Part shown: one piece after another, positions 1 to 7,976 of the stretch
Position numbering within the stretch: the stretch's first letter is position 1
Layout of the letters: each line of letters begins with the position of its first letter
Assembly: GCA_001839685.1 (NCBI GenBank)
Contig: MLAK01000384.1
Location: forward strand, 86,155 to 119,856
From: Tritrichomonas foetus
Taxonomy: Eukaryota > Parabasalia > Tritrichomonadida > Tritrichomonadidae
Length of the DNA stretch: 33,702 nucleotides
Reading direction: 5' to 3'
Notes under the pieces: generated by a model
The model's input: only the letters and a program-made list of their open reading frames with translations
Told to the model about the DNA's origin: nothing
The model's database searches: none
Translations under genes and position numbers: made by a program

Positions 1-131
1 ATCATACACTATATTCTATTCTTATAGACATACATCTCATGTGATTCTATTCGAAATGTAATTATTTTCATAATTTCTATACAATTATCGGAGCTGCAAC
101 TTTTTGCTGCATCCCCTGCCTTACATAACAA

Positions 132-677
132 TTATAAAGACTTTTTAGAAATTTCCGTCTTAGACTTTCGGCGGGTCGGAATTAGAACATTTGAGTCCGC
201 ACTAGACGGACCCAGCGCTCCCTCGCACTCGTCAAGAAAGTCCTTGCTGTCAGACATCCTGCGTGTTCGTACAACTTTGAATGAGGCATGTGAGTTTTTG
301 GATCCATCGGATAGAACGAGCTGGTATTTTGCCGCAATGCTTTGTCTTGAATCTGTGATGAAACATGGCACTTTTTTCTCCTTTAAGTCGATTCCTTCAA
401 AGAGATCGGAAATAAACGGAGAAATGCGACCAGCGATCAGACTTTCGATCGCTTTCGCATTGGAACTGTCATCGTATGATAATCCGCTCAGCTCAAAGTA
501 TGGCATTCCTCCCATAGCAAAAGAGCAGAGCGAAAAGTTATTTTTATTAAGTTCGACATCGAGGAACAAGTCAAGATCTCGTGAATGGATGGAGCGGCGG
601 CCAACACTGGCACACCGCTGCTTCCTGAGTTTAGAATGGAAATGACGTGTGTTTCTCTGAACAACGCCGCGATCCAT
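132..677 (-). CDS. Small orphan protein, 181 aa, unknown function
   Basis: I do not recognise this protein. The frame starts at an ATG at 675-677 and is clearly richer in G and C than the surrounding DNA, with a mix of codons that looks coding, whereas the overlapping + strand frame has no ATG start. The product is polar, with a basic N-terminus (about residues 1-30), a more hydrophobic middle (about 50-95) containing MGGMPYFELSG, and a basic Ser-rich C-terminus. Several RRxS-type sites (RRSIHS, RRMSDS, RRKSKT) could be targets of basophilic kinases such as AGC or CAMK enzymes; that is inference. There is no signal peptide, transmembrane segment or Cys/His metal site. An AAAAACGAC stretch lies just upstream of the ATG and resembles the element seen before other genes here that lack a TCA-type initiator. 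Confidence 0.7.
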   Translation of the reverse strand: MDRGVVQRNTRHFHSKLRKQRCASVGRRSIHSRDLDLFLDVELNKNNFSLCSFAMGGMPYFELSGLSYDDSSNAKAIESLIAGRISPFISDLFEGIDLKEKKVPCFITDSRQSIAAKYQLVLSDGSKNSHASFKVVRTRRMSDSKDFLDECEGALGPSSADSNVLIPTRRKSKTEISKKSL

Positions 678-1379
678 TTCGTCGTTTTTTATTTGAGAAT
701 TGACAAAATTTCAAAGAAAAATGTCGCGAAAAGGTTTTTATTCAATAAATCGAAATGGCTACTCAAAATTTCAGAAAAAATTGGAGAATCGATGAAATCG
801 TGAAGTGAATTTACGGATTTTCGATCATTAGCCAAAATAAAACCGTTTTTGACGCAAACAATTGAAAATATAATCGATAAGGTTAATTTTTTGCCTGTAA
901 TATCCCAGAGTTTTCAGTGATTTGAGAAGAATTTGAGAGCATTGTTGCATTATATTTGTTCGTTGGAAATTTAGTTTTCGAAACATTTTGAGGATCTTGT
1001 TCAAAAATCATAAAAATTTTCACAATTAATTATCTCATTTGGAGTGATATGTAATTTTGTTTTCTGAAAAGAAATCAGTAATTTTCAAATCGAGATGACA
1101 TTGACAAATAACGGTCGATGAATGTGATTTCTGAGTGACTATATTATTCACATATATACAGACATCATAAAATACATGAAACACAATTGTTGAGAATTCG
1201 TATGATTGGCATTCAAAACCAAAAAGCCTTTTTTTCAAACTTCAAGTAAATTATTGGACATAAATATTAATAAACTATACACCTGCATGATGACCAAACT
1301 TGAAAAAACTTTCAACAATGTTTGGTCAATTATTCTGGTGAATTTGACTCTATAGCTTAACTTTTGGTCGTAATGTATA

Positions 1380-1680
1380 GGGTTCGCGCTTATGCGCAAA
1401 ATGATTTTAAAAAACAAAAATCGTGGGAAAGATGTTTCGTTATAGGTATATTAGCATTTTATATCACATGTCTCTTTTTTTAAACACTTTTTGAGTTATT
1501 GGCAGAGGAATTCGTATGAGAACTATCTATCTAGATAATCTATTCTATTCTACTAAAGATGTACAAATTATTGAATACTTAGGTGGAGGGATTGTTAAAT
1601 ATATAAAGATGCCAGCTTATTCGGACTTTTCTCAAACTTTTGACATAATTTTTTCAATCCGTGGTCATAAGTGCGAACCC
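1380..1680. mobile_element. MITE-like element with 15-bp terminal inverted repeats and TA flanks
   Basis: The left end reads GGGTTCGCGCTTATG (1380-1394). The right end (1666-1680), read on the opposite strand, is GGGTTCGCACTTATG, so 14 of 15 bases match. Both ends are flanked by TA (1378-1379 and 1681-1682), the target-site duplication used by Tc1/mariner-type transposases. The 301-bp interior has no credible reading frame. This fits a non-autonomous element that would need a transposase supplied elsewhere. Short inverted repeats can arise by chance, but the exact flanking TA and the GC-rich ends inside AT-rich DNA argue against it. Confidence 0.65.
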
Positions 1681-1912
1681 TAAGAAAATTCCAATGGATT
1701 AAAATTCAGGGATTGTTTTTTGATCATTTAAGATTTTCATTTCATGTTTCCAGAAAGATTTATAAATGATCGAAATGAAGAATAAAAAATAGAAATCGTA
1801 AAATTTAGGTTTGTGATGCCAGGTGAAATGTCAGAAAATGTTTGTGTATTTTGCATTCTACCTACTTTAAAAAAATTTGGTATATTTTCTGTTCAATAAT
1901 TTGGAACATAAA

Positions 1913-1917
1913 TCATT
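1913..1917 (+). promoter_or_regulatory. Candidate initiator (Inr) TCATT
   Basis: TCATT matches the trichomonad initiator TCA-Y-W. Its A (+1) would lie 8 bases before the ATG at 1923, the short leader normal for these organisms. It supports that ATG over the longer frame opened by TTG at 1842. Confidence 0.5.
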
Positions 1918-1922
1918 TTTTA

Positions 1923-2573
1923 ATGACTAAAATTGATAGCATGATGACATCAGATACTCAAGAGACATTAAATAATACTAAGAGTAGAATTATAAGTCAA
2001 TTAACATTATACCTGGCCATATATTTAGGTTCTGCTGTTTTATCTTTCTTTCCTCTAATTTTCAAAAATCCCAAAGCACAAGGTTTTTCATTGTTAGCGT
2101 TAACAGTTACACTTATAACCAGTTTATTAGCACCTTTTTTTATTGTATATGTCATAATTCAGCATATTTTTGAACAAGCCAAAGAGATTATCGAAAAGCC
2201 TTACTTTCTTCAAGATATTATTTTTCATTTGATTACTAATTTATTCCATTTAATAATTAGCCCAATTTTTGATATTTACTATCTATTATATTATAAAAGG
2301 CATATTATTTGTGACTTTTTCTGGGGAAACCTCTCTAAAATTTGTACTTTATTTGTTCGTAGAATTATTTGGCTAATTTTGCGATTTTTAGTTCTTATTT
2401 TCGCAGTCACTGATTGGATTCATTACCAAATACTAGATCCATTATATTTTTTGATTTCAAAAACTCTTGGTAAAATCTTCCATTTGAGTTCTCAACAAAA
2501 TGTTTACCTCATAGTTTTGGAATACAAGCAATTACTTAAAAGAATTTTTTTCAATACGATTTTTTCAATGTGA
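1923..2573 (+). CDS. Multi-pass membrane protein, 216 aa, unknown function
   Basis: The frame extends upstream to a TTG at 1842 but its first ATG is at 1923, and a TCATT initiator lies 8 bases before it, so I start there. After a polar N-terminus the protein is mostly hydrophobic. Probable membrane segments lie at about residues 24-45 (LTLYLAIYLGSAVLSFFPL), 52-80 (FSLLALTVTLITSLLAPFF), 100-123 (around LIISPIFDIYYLLYY) and 140-165 (IIWLILRFLVLIFAV). Further hydrophobic stretches follow towards the C-terminus. There are no charged catalytic motifs and I recognise no family. The codons are very AT-rich, so the hydrophobicity partly reflects base composition (Phe, Ile and Leu codons). It could be a small endomembrane protein or, less likely, a chance frame. 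Confidence 0.5.
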   Translation: MTKIDSMMTSDTQETLNNTKSRIISQLTLYLAIYLGSAVLSFFPLIFKNPKAQGFSLLALTVTLITSLLAPFFIVYVIIQHIFEQAKEIIEKPYFLQDIIFHLITNLFHLIISPIFDIYYLLYYKRHIICDFFWGNLSKICTLFVRRIIWLILRFLVLIFAVTDWIHYQILDPLYFLISKTLGKIFHLSSQQNVYLIVLEYKQLLKRIFFNTIFSM

Positions 2574-2597
2574 TTTTTCTTCTTAGGAATTTTTGAA

Positions 2598-2611
2598 AGA
2601 TGTATACAAAC
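2598..2611 (+). repeat. 14-bp copy of dispersed repeat end
   Basis: AGATGTATACAAAC here is identical to the first 14 bases of the repeat at 33665-33702 and is inverted relative to the end of the copy at 3656-3693. The pair at 2598 and 3693 could be the termini of a 1.1-kb element, although I see no target-site duplication. Confidence 0.4.
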
Positions 2612-2707
2612 CAAATAGTCTTAACGTACGAAATCACTAAAATGATCCTTATCATCAGTATTACTTAATACCATCAGTCAAAAATCAAAACCCAAATAGC
2701 TAAAAGA

Positions 2708-3315
2708 ATGACGAAAATTTCCCTTATCGCAAACTTCGCAAATGGCCGAATTCAAAAATATTTCGAAAATGATTCAGAAGAAGCTATTGTTTCAGTTTTC
2801 GGGTGAACAGCTTTCAGTCAATTGTTAAATCTATATTTTATAGTTATGAGCCATATTTATTCATAGTTTTGAAATTTTGCAACAATTAAACCGAAAAAAG
2901 AGCGATTTTGGAGAAAGCCTAAAAAAAAATTGTGAGAAGCTTTTTTTCCAAGAATCACAAAGATTATAATACTGCTTCCCATAATTCTATTTACACTTCT
3001 TCTATCGATTTTTAATTAAAAATCGCGAAAATTTTGATAGTTTTAACTCAGTGATGTTGAATTAATTCAATTTCCATTTGACAAATATGAATGTATTGAA
3101 ATCTTTTCTGTCATAAAATTTTAGTATATGAAGAAAATAGACTGGCAGTCCTCAACAGCACATTCTCAAGCAGGGATACAGATACAACGATTGAAAGACC
3201 AAATCAAGAAAAATGGAATCCAATATGTTTTTTTCCAGACTCGATGCCAAGTGAATTTTCTGATGACTCGCCATTTAGATGGCAAAACATTCGTAATCTT
3301 CTCATTGATGCCTAA
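2708..3315 (+). pseudogene. Possible degenerate gene, family unknown
   Basis: Protein-like pieces lie in line across different frames. The first is an ATG frame at 2708-2806 (MTKISLIANFANGR and on). The second is a stretch around 2807-3015, interrupted by stops. The third is an open frame at 3100-3315 without an upstream ATG, containing TTIERPNQEKWNPICFFPD and ending FRWQNIRNLLIDA. The last piece has balanced amino acids and higher GC than its flanks, unlike the hydrophobic frame that overlaps it. I read the whole as a gene broken by stops and frameshifts, but the pieces may be unrelated and I recognise no family. Confidence 0.3.
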
Positions 3316-3517
3316 ATTTTTTTTATTTATATCAAAATTATTAATATTTTTTTTATACTTCATTTTTGTATTTTGGAAAACATTATAATTTTCGATGGAG
3401 GGCCATATGATAATAAAAAGCACGATTTATGATCAGAAATAATCAAGATATTAATGCTATAAAATCACTTTTTATCTCTATAATTCTCAGAAATTTCTGT
3501 TGGGTTTATTTTTTTCT

Positions 3518-3550
3518 CACAATTTTTTTTTGGATTTGGTTTTCTCTGTA
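3518..3550 (+). repeat. Diverged non-coding repeat, copy A
   Basis: The blocks CACAATTT, TGGATTT and TTCTCTGTA occur in this order here. They recur as TACAATTT, TGGATTT and TTCTCTGTA at 5882-5912, with small gaps. Both copies follow decayed coding sequence. They may be the 3' flanks of an old duplicated gene or element. Confidence 0.35.
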
Positions 3551-3655
3551 TCTTGATTTTTAAATTATAATATTTATATATTATTAATAGGATTACAATT
3601 AAATAATATTTAGATGACAATAATATCAACAATTATTCATTTAGATCTCTCAATG

Positions 3656-3693
3656 GTCTTCTACATCTAGAGCTAGTTAGTTTGTATACATCT
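3656..3693 (-). repeat. 38-bp dispersed repeat, copy 1
   Basis: These 38 bases are the exact reverse complement of the last 38 bases of the window (33665-33702). A perfect match of this length 30 kb away is far beyond chance, so this is part of a dispersed, probably mobile, repeat family. The core contains CTAGAGCTAGTTAG, which is nearly palindromic. Confidence 0.8.
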
Positions 3694-3844
3694 GGAATAT
3701 TCAATTATTTCAAAAGAAACTATCTGAAAAATGTGTGATCATTTCAGATAAATTCAAAAGTAAGAATTTTTGTTGTGAATTATAAATAAATCTCATAGAA
3801 AAATGTTATCTTTCTATTCAAATTTGTATTTCCAATCGACATCA

Positions 3845-3849
3845 TCATT
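3845..3849 (+). promoter_or_regulatory. Candidate initiator TCATT of the phosphatase gene
   Basis: TCATT fits TCA-Y-W, and its A lies 8 bases before the ATG at 3855. It supports that start and a very short leader. Confidence 0.5.
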
Positions 3850-3854
3850 CCTCA

Positions 3855-5039
3855 ATGATAAACTTTGGAGCTCACGTCATTTCCGCATACTCAAATATTC
3901 TTCAAGTCGCCAAAGATGACGATATCACCAAAATCGGTCGCCTTGTCGAAATCCCACGTTTCGAGGATCGCCTTCTTTTAAAATTATGTGATGAAGCAAA
4001 GCAGGTGTTGAGCGCCGAGCCAACCCTTTTGAAACTGGTCTCGCCAATTATCATTGTGGGCGACCTACACGGCAGTCTTCTTGACTTATTACGAATATTT
4101 GCAAATCATGGGCCGCCATCAGAAAGCACCACATATTTATTTCTCGGCGATTACGTTGACAGAGGGAGCTACTCGATCGAAACAATGACGCTCCTTTTTG
4201 CTTATTTGATTGAATATCCGAAAAATACATTTTTACTGCGCGGCAACCACGAATTTCCGTCAGTCAACAGCGCCTATGGTTTTAAGAACGAAGTGTTATC
4301 AACTTACGCAATTTTCGCAGATGAATTATATAATAAATTTAATGAAGCATTTTCATATATGCCTCTTGCTGCTACGATAGATGATGCCACTTTTTGTGTA
4401 CATGGCGGTCTTTCGCCTGAATTCCAAATGATTTCCGAATTATCGAAAATCCAAAGACCGATTGCCGATTTTAACTGTTGTCCCAAATTAATCTCAGATA
4501 TTATGTGGAGTGATCCAAATTCCTTAGTTCCTGGTTTTACACCTTCCCTGCGTGGTGCAGGCTGTTTTTTTGGTGAAGATATTGCACTTTGCTTTCTGAA
4601 TCGAAACAAAATGTCATCTTTGGTCAGAGCTCACCAATGTGTGAACAAAGGAATAGAAATTTTATTCCATAGCAAATTAGCTACAATTTTTTCTGCTTCT
4701 TCATATAACAAACACTTCAATAAAAGTGGAATTTTAATAAAAAATTCCGAAGTTTATGACGCAAAAATGTTTGACCCTTTGCCAAGACTTGAACGAGAAA
4801 AATCACTTTTCATTGACATTGGAATGCCAGAAAGTCGAATAGTTCTTAATCATTTACATACCTATTCTTTCCGTTCTTTTAACGGGTTTAAATCAACATC
4901 ATTTTTGCAGGCACCAAGGGGCGCACAAAACCCAATTCTAAAGCCGCACTTCAAGGGAAGGAAAGACTTTGCTTTAAACTTGAAGACAAATGGACTTTCC
5001 CTTCAACAAAAAACAGTAAGTAGTCCATTTCTTCTGTAA
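3855..5039 (+). CDS. Divergent PPP-family serine/threonine protein phosphatase (PP1-like)
   Basis: This should be a metal-dependent Ser/Thr phosphatase of the PPP family. All signature motifs are present in order: GDLHG (69-73), GDYVDRG (98-104), RGNHE (129-133), VHGGLSP (182-188), RGAGCFFG (233-240) and RAHQ (258-261). By family knowledge the metal and catalytic residues correspond to D70, H72, D99, N131, H183 and H260, with phosphate-binding R103 and R233, so it looks active. The usual SAPNY loop is changed to SASSYN (280-285); the Tyr is kept but the Pro is lost. That loop forms part of the toxin- and inhibitor-binding surface in PP1 and PP2A. A tail of about 85 residues follows the catalytic core, basic and without a recognised domain. 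The start is the first ATG, 8 bases after a TCATT initiator. PP1 fits best, but assignment within the PPP family is uncertain because trichomonads have many divergent copies. Confidence 0.93.
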   Translation: MINFGAHVISAYSNILQVAKDDDITKIGRLVEIPRFEDRLLLKLCDEAKQVLSAEPTLLKLVSPIIIVGDLHGSLLDLLRIFANHGPPSESTTYLFLGDYVDRGSYSIETMTLLFAYLIEYPKNTFLLRGNHEFPSVNSAYGFKNEVLSTYAIFADELYNKFNEAFSYMPLAATIDDATFCVHGGLSPEFQMISELSKIQRPIADFNCCPKLISDIMWSDPNSLVPGFTPSLRGAGCFFGEDIALCFLNRNKMSSLVRAHQCVNKGIEILFHSKLATIFSASSYNKHFNKSGILIKNSEVYDAKMFDPLPRLEREKSLFIDIGMPESRIVLNHLHTYSFRSFNGFKSTSFLQAPRGAQNPILKPHFKGRKDFALNLKTNGLSLQQKTVSSPFLL

Positions 5040-5592
5040 ATCAGCTAATAATAATTATTCCGTTCAAATCGATAATGAAACATTGATGAAACAGATTGGA
5101 AATGAGTATCATCAATCAATGAAGTGTGATGTATAGATTTCTTGAAATGAACAAATAATGTTTGATGTTTGTTTGAAATGATCATATAAAGGTGTACAAT
5201 AATCGTAATTCAACCATTTGAACAGCGTCAATTTCTCAATAATTATTATAAATATATTTTTTTAACAATAATATTCGGCATAAGGGGAAAGCTAGCACAT
5301 TCATATTTGTTATGTAATAAAGACTTAGAATTCTATTTTATTTGCGATTCTATTTGTATTTAATGCAATGTAAACAATCATGAGAAAACTTTATGCACAT
5401 AGTAGATGTAAAGTCGTTTCAAAGACATGAACCAAGAGATAATTTTCTGAAATATTGCCCTAATTGGTTTAATTTCACGAAAATATGCTTCTCAATGGCA
5501 TTGAAAAAAGTGCATTAGAACATACATTGAATATAAATGCACCCTTGACTATGTAAAAGCGAATGAAACAGATTTATATTAATAGCAGATAG

Positions 5593-5800
5593 AATAGTAG
5601 TGCCAGATTAGTTCAATGTCTTCTTCTAAATCCTAATATTGATGTAAATTTATGAGTTAACAATAGATATCCAATTATTAAAACAGTTAAAAATGATAGG
5701 TTTGACATCGTTTCTCTTATTAATAAATCATGATGATATTGATTTGAATATGAATATTGGTCCTGGTTTAATTTCTCACCCCTTTGAATTATTGCACATC
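5593..5800 (+). pseudogene. Decayed ankyrin-repeat gene fragment
   Basis: Translation from 5593 gives RLVQCLLLNPNIDVNL, then a TGA at 5653-5655, then NNRYPIIKTVKNDRFDIVSL. After a one-base shift near 5722-5726 it resumes as NHDDIDLNMNIGPG. These match the helix-2 and loop pattern of trichomonad ankyrin proteins, in which a helix ending LLL is followed by N/H-P-x-I-D-V/L-N. Two successive repeats spaced about 33 residues apart are visible. The in-frame stop and frameshift show the copy is dead. Ankyrin genes are greatly expanded in trichomonads, so a dead copy is expected. The limits of the remnant are approximate. Confidence 0.7.
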
Positions 5801-5881
5801 TATTTTATTGAAAAAACTTTTTAGGAAGGCTCTGGAAAAGCGCAAGCCAAATAATTCGTCATTTTACATATTTTTTTTTTC

Positions 5882-5912
5882 ATACAATTTGGATTGGATT
5901 TAGCTTCTCTGT
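5882..5912 (+). repeat. Diverged non-coding repeat, copy B
   Basis: Partner of 3518-3550: same order of the blocks ACAATTT, TGGATTT and TTCTCTGTA. It lies about 100 bases after the ankyrin remnant. Confidence 0.35.
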
Positions 5913-6023
5913 ACATTTATAAAACTTCTTCTGCTGCTGTTATCATATTAAAAACTACATTGTTTTAAAAGCTAAAATTGAAGTTAGGCAAATCATTTTT
6001 TTCATTCCTGCGACGATCTATAT

Positions 6024-6032
6024 AATAAACGG
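6024..6032 (+). promoter_or_regulatory. Shared upstream motif AATAAACGG, copy 1
   Basis: The same nine bases occur upstream of the RCC1 gene (17140-17148) and of the surface-protein gene (23568-23576). All three genes lack a TCA-Y-W initiator close to the ATG. Here the motif is about 70 bases before the ATG, farther than in the other two. Confidence 0.4.
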
Positions 6033-6103
6033 TATTGATGCACCCTTGAGGATTTCCTTCTATAAATATTTGACCTTTACAAAGGTGAAATATAATTTTG
6101 GAG

Positions 6104-6679
6104 ATGACTCGCGAGTTCAGTATCTTTCGCATGACAAAGAAAGAATGGGACTCAGCCAAAATAGGAGTCAAAACCGACGGACTTTGGATGACCTTCACTG
6201 ATCCAAAAACTCGTGAAAAAATTAATGTCGACCGACAGAAAACTCCAGACGCCCGAGTGTTTTATCGCCATAAGAAGCCGAAAGAAAAAGATCCACCTCC
6301 CGAACAGAATCCGCTCGTTTCCCCTCCACCAAATAATTATAACGAATTTCGCGCCAGAAAGCAATTACATCCAGCGCCTCAGAAAAAGTCGAAGAAAAAG
6401 GTGATCGTTCTTCCGCGCGATTATGACAAGCCAAACAATTATCCGAAAAATTTCATATTCGGGGATGATCCCCGCCGAAATCCGCTTGCCAGGTCTGCCA
6501 CGGCTGTTCATGAAATGAGGCGCGAAGAAGAAATTCAGAAGATCATCAACATTCGAATCGAAAGGGACAAATCAAGGAGTGTGATGCAATCACGTCCTTC
6601 ACTCTTTGAGAGATCCGTGACGCCTCGCGAAATCCAATATCGCTGGCCACGCGATTTCTCTCGATTCTCAGTTGAGTAG
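6104..6679 (+). CDS. Basic, proline-rich orphan protein, 191 aa
   Basis: The open frame begins at a TTG (6098), but the first ATG is at 6104 and a stop lies at 6086-6088, so 6104 is the start. The coding part has a higher GC content than its surroundings. Residues 1-55 look folded (TKKEWDSAKIGVKTDGLWM, then TDPKTREKINVDRQ). Residues 58-105 are basic and Pro-rich (KKPKEKDPPPEQNP, then QKKSKKK). The C-terminal third has a charged helix (about 138-160, MRREEEIQKIINIRIERDKS) and ends in an Arg/Ser/Phe-rich tail. There is no signal peptide, membrane segment or enzyme motif. It could be a cytoskeletal or nucleic-acid-associated protein, but I know no family for it. A 19-bp minisatellite starts 90 bases after the stop. 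Confidence 0.75.
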   Translation: MTREFSIFRMTKKEWDSAKIGVKTDGLWMTFTDPKTREKINVDRQKTPDARVFYRHKKPKEKDPPPEQNPLVSPPPNNYNEFRARKQLHPAPQKKSKKKVIVLPRDYDKPNNYPKNFIFGDDPRRNPLARSATAVHEMRREEEIQKIINIRIERDKSRSVMQSRPSLFERSVTPREIQYRWPRDFSRFSVE

Positions 6680-7976
6680 TTCTAATTATTCATTTTTTGA
6701 TTTCGATAATTGTTTGTTTGTAAATTTAGAAATAAAATTGTTTTATTCTTGTAAATCCTGCTTTTTATTCGAAGAGTGAGAGCAGAATATAAGAGTGAGA
6801 ACAGAATCGAAGAATGAGAACAGAATCGAAGAATGAGAACAGAATCGAAGAATGAGAATAGAATAGAAGATTATCAGATTCACCGATTCCTATTCTTTGA
6901 ATCTTTTTCCGACTGAAAGTATTTTTTGCGGGGGTATAAATAAAAATGAGTCATCAAAAGGGAATAGCACCTACCCATGAATGTTTATGATATATCAAAA
7001 TGAATGGGATAATAAATTTTAATTTTAATGATACTAAAAAATATTGAAGATAAAATCATTTCCTGTGAAATCGGATTTTATGAGTGTTTGCTTTAGTATT
7101 TTTTGAATATTTGAGTAATATTGAGTAGTAATTAGAAAAGCCGTGATTGGAGCAATTATGAATAAAATAGAAAGCGACCGTTAGTGAGCTGATAAGATGG
7201 GCACTTAAAAGTCGATTTACATTTTGGTTATTTGCGATTCTTAAGAAATAAAACAAAATTGAAAAAGTTTATCGACCTCAATTCAGAAATATTTTATTTT
7301 TCACTTTTTGACAAAGTACTAAATTTACCTTATCAAAAGAGAGTGACTCTCATTCAAAGAGAGAATTTTTTCTGAGATTAAATAGCCGACTACTAGTATC
7401 TCTTTACCACAAAAATCAGCTATGTATTATTAATCCGACTATTCTTACGAATTGTTACCAACTACTGTCAATTTTTCATAATATTCAATTTTATATCTTC
7501 TATCAAATCAATATTTTAGCATTTTTGGCAGTAATTCAAGTGAAAAGGGTATTATTTTAATATTTTAATCAAACAAATATTATTTGTATTCCTAAAAATA
7601 AATTTATGCTGGAACTATTTTGATCATTAATTTGATATCGCTCTTCTTAAATTAAAATCTTAAATTCAATGTGATTCCCCTTGTTTCAATTCATCGTTTT
7701 CGTTTTCGTTTCAGATTTTTCAAAGTGATTCTGAGGATATATTGTCTAAGGTCAATTCCATTTTCAAAAAGTCGTTCTAAATTCAAGTTTGAATGTAATG
7801 GAAATTCGATATATTCCTTTCAATTTTTAACATACGGTTAAGAAAATCTTTTTTTTTTATAAAGAAATTTGAGGACAAAAATCTTTTTCCCTCTCAAAAT
7901 TTGAGAAGAGTTCCTATTGAACAATGAAAAGCATATAAATATAATCAAAAAACGATTCCTGCACAAAGCACATCAA
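6680..7976. other. Intergenic region, 1.3 kb
   Basis: Apart from the minisatellite at 6770-6864, this is AT-rich DNA without a credible gene. The minus-strand frame at 7056-7256 starts without ATG support and has no protein-like composition. I found no RNA gene. Confidence 0.55.
6770..6864 (+). repeat. Minisatellite, five 19-bp units
   Basis: Five head-to-tail units of CGAAGAATGAGAACAGAAT lie at 6770, 6789, 6808, 6827 and 6846. Units 3 and 4 are identical; the outer units differ at one to three bases. A partial unit follows. Being purine-rich and in the 3' flank of the preceding gene, it may lie in its transcript. There are no spacers, so it is not a CRISPR array. Confidence 0.9.

Larger units (their letters stand above)
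678..1922. other. Intergenic region, 1.2 kb
   Basis: This AT-rich stretch separates a minus-strand gene from a plus-strand gene, so both promoters should lie here. It contains the MITE-like element listed separately (1380-1680). A 24-codon ATG frame at 721-795 is too short to defend. I see no RNA gene and no other credible coding region. Confidence 0.6.
2574..3854. other. Intergenic region, 1.3 kb, with gene remnants and repeat copies
   Basis: This stretch holds a degenerate reading frame (2708-3315), a 14-bp copy (2598-2611) and a 38-bp copy (3656-3693) of a dispersed repeat, and one half of a diverged repeat pair (3518-3550). The open frame at 3128-3388 is not convincing: its last third is an AT-driven hydrophobic run, and the neighbouring frame reads better. 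No RNA gene was seen. Confidence 0.55.
5040..6103. other. Intergenic region, 1.1 kb, with ankyrin remnant
   Basis: AT-rich DNA between two plus-strand genes. It contains the ankyrin pseudogene fragment (5593-5800), copy B of the diverged repeat (5882-5912) and a promoter-like AATAAACGG (6024-6032). The rest shows nothing recognisable. Confidence 0.6.

Noticed and set aside
244..645. Plus-strand open frame opposite the 181-aa gene
   Set aside because: It starts at TTG, and its openness is explained by the codon use of the minus-strand gene.
1842..1922. N-terminal extension of the small membrane protein
   Set aside because: It begins at TTG, and the initiator candidate lies after it, just before the ATG at 1923.
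3128..3388. 86-codon plus-strand frame
   Set aside because: The second half is an AT-driven hydrophobic run and the adjacent frame reads more like protein, so I treated it as part of a degenerate gene.
6770..6864. CRISPR array
   Set aside because: The units are contiguous with no spacers and the genome looks eukaryotic; this is a minisatellite.
7917..7976. 20-residue N-terminal extension of the pseudokinase
   Set aside because: Starts at TTG; the first ATG is at 7977, right where kinase-like sequence begins.
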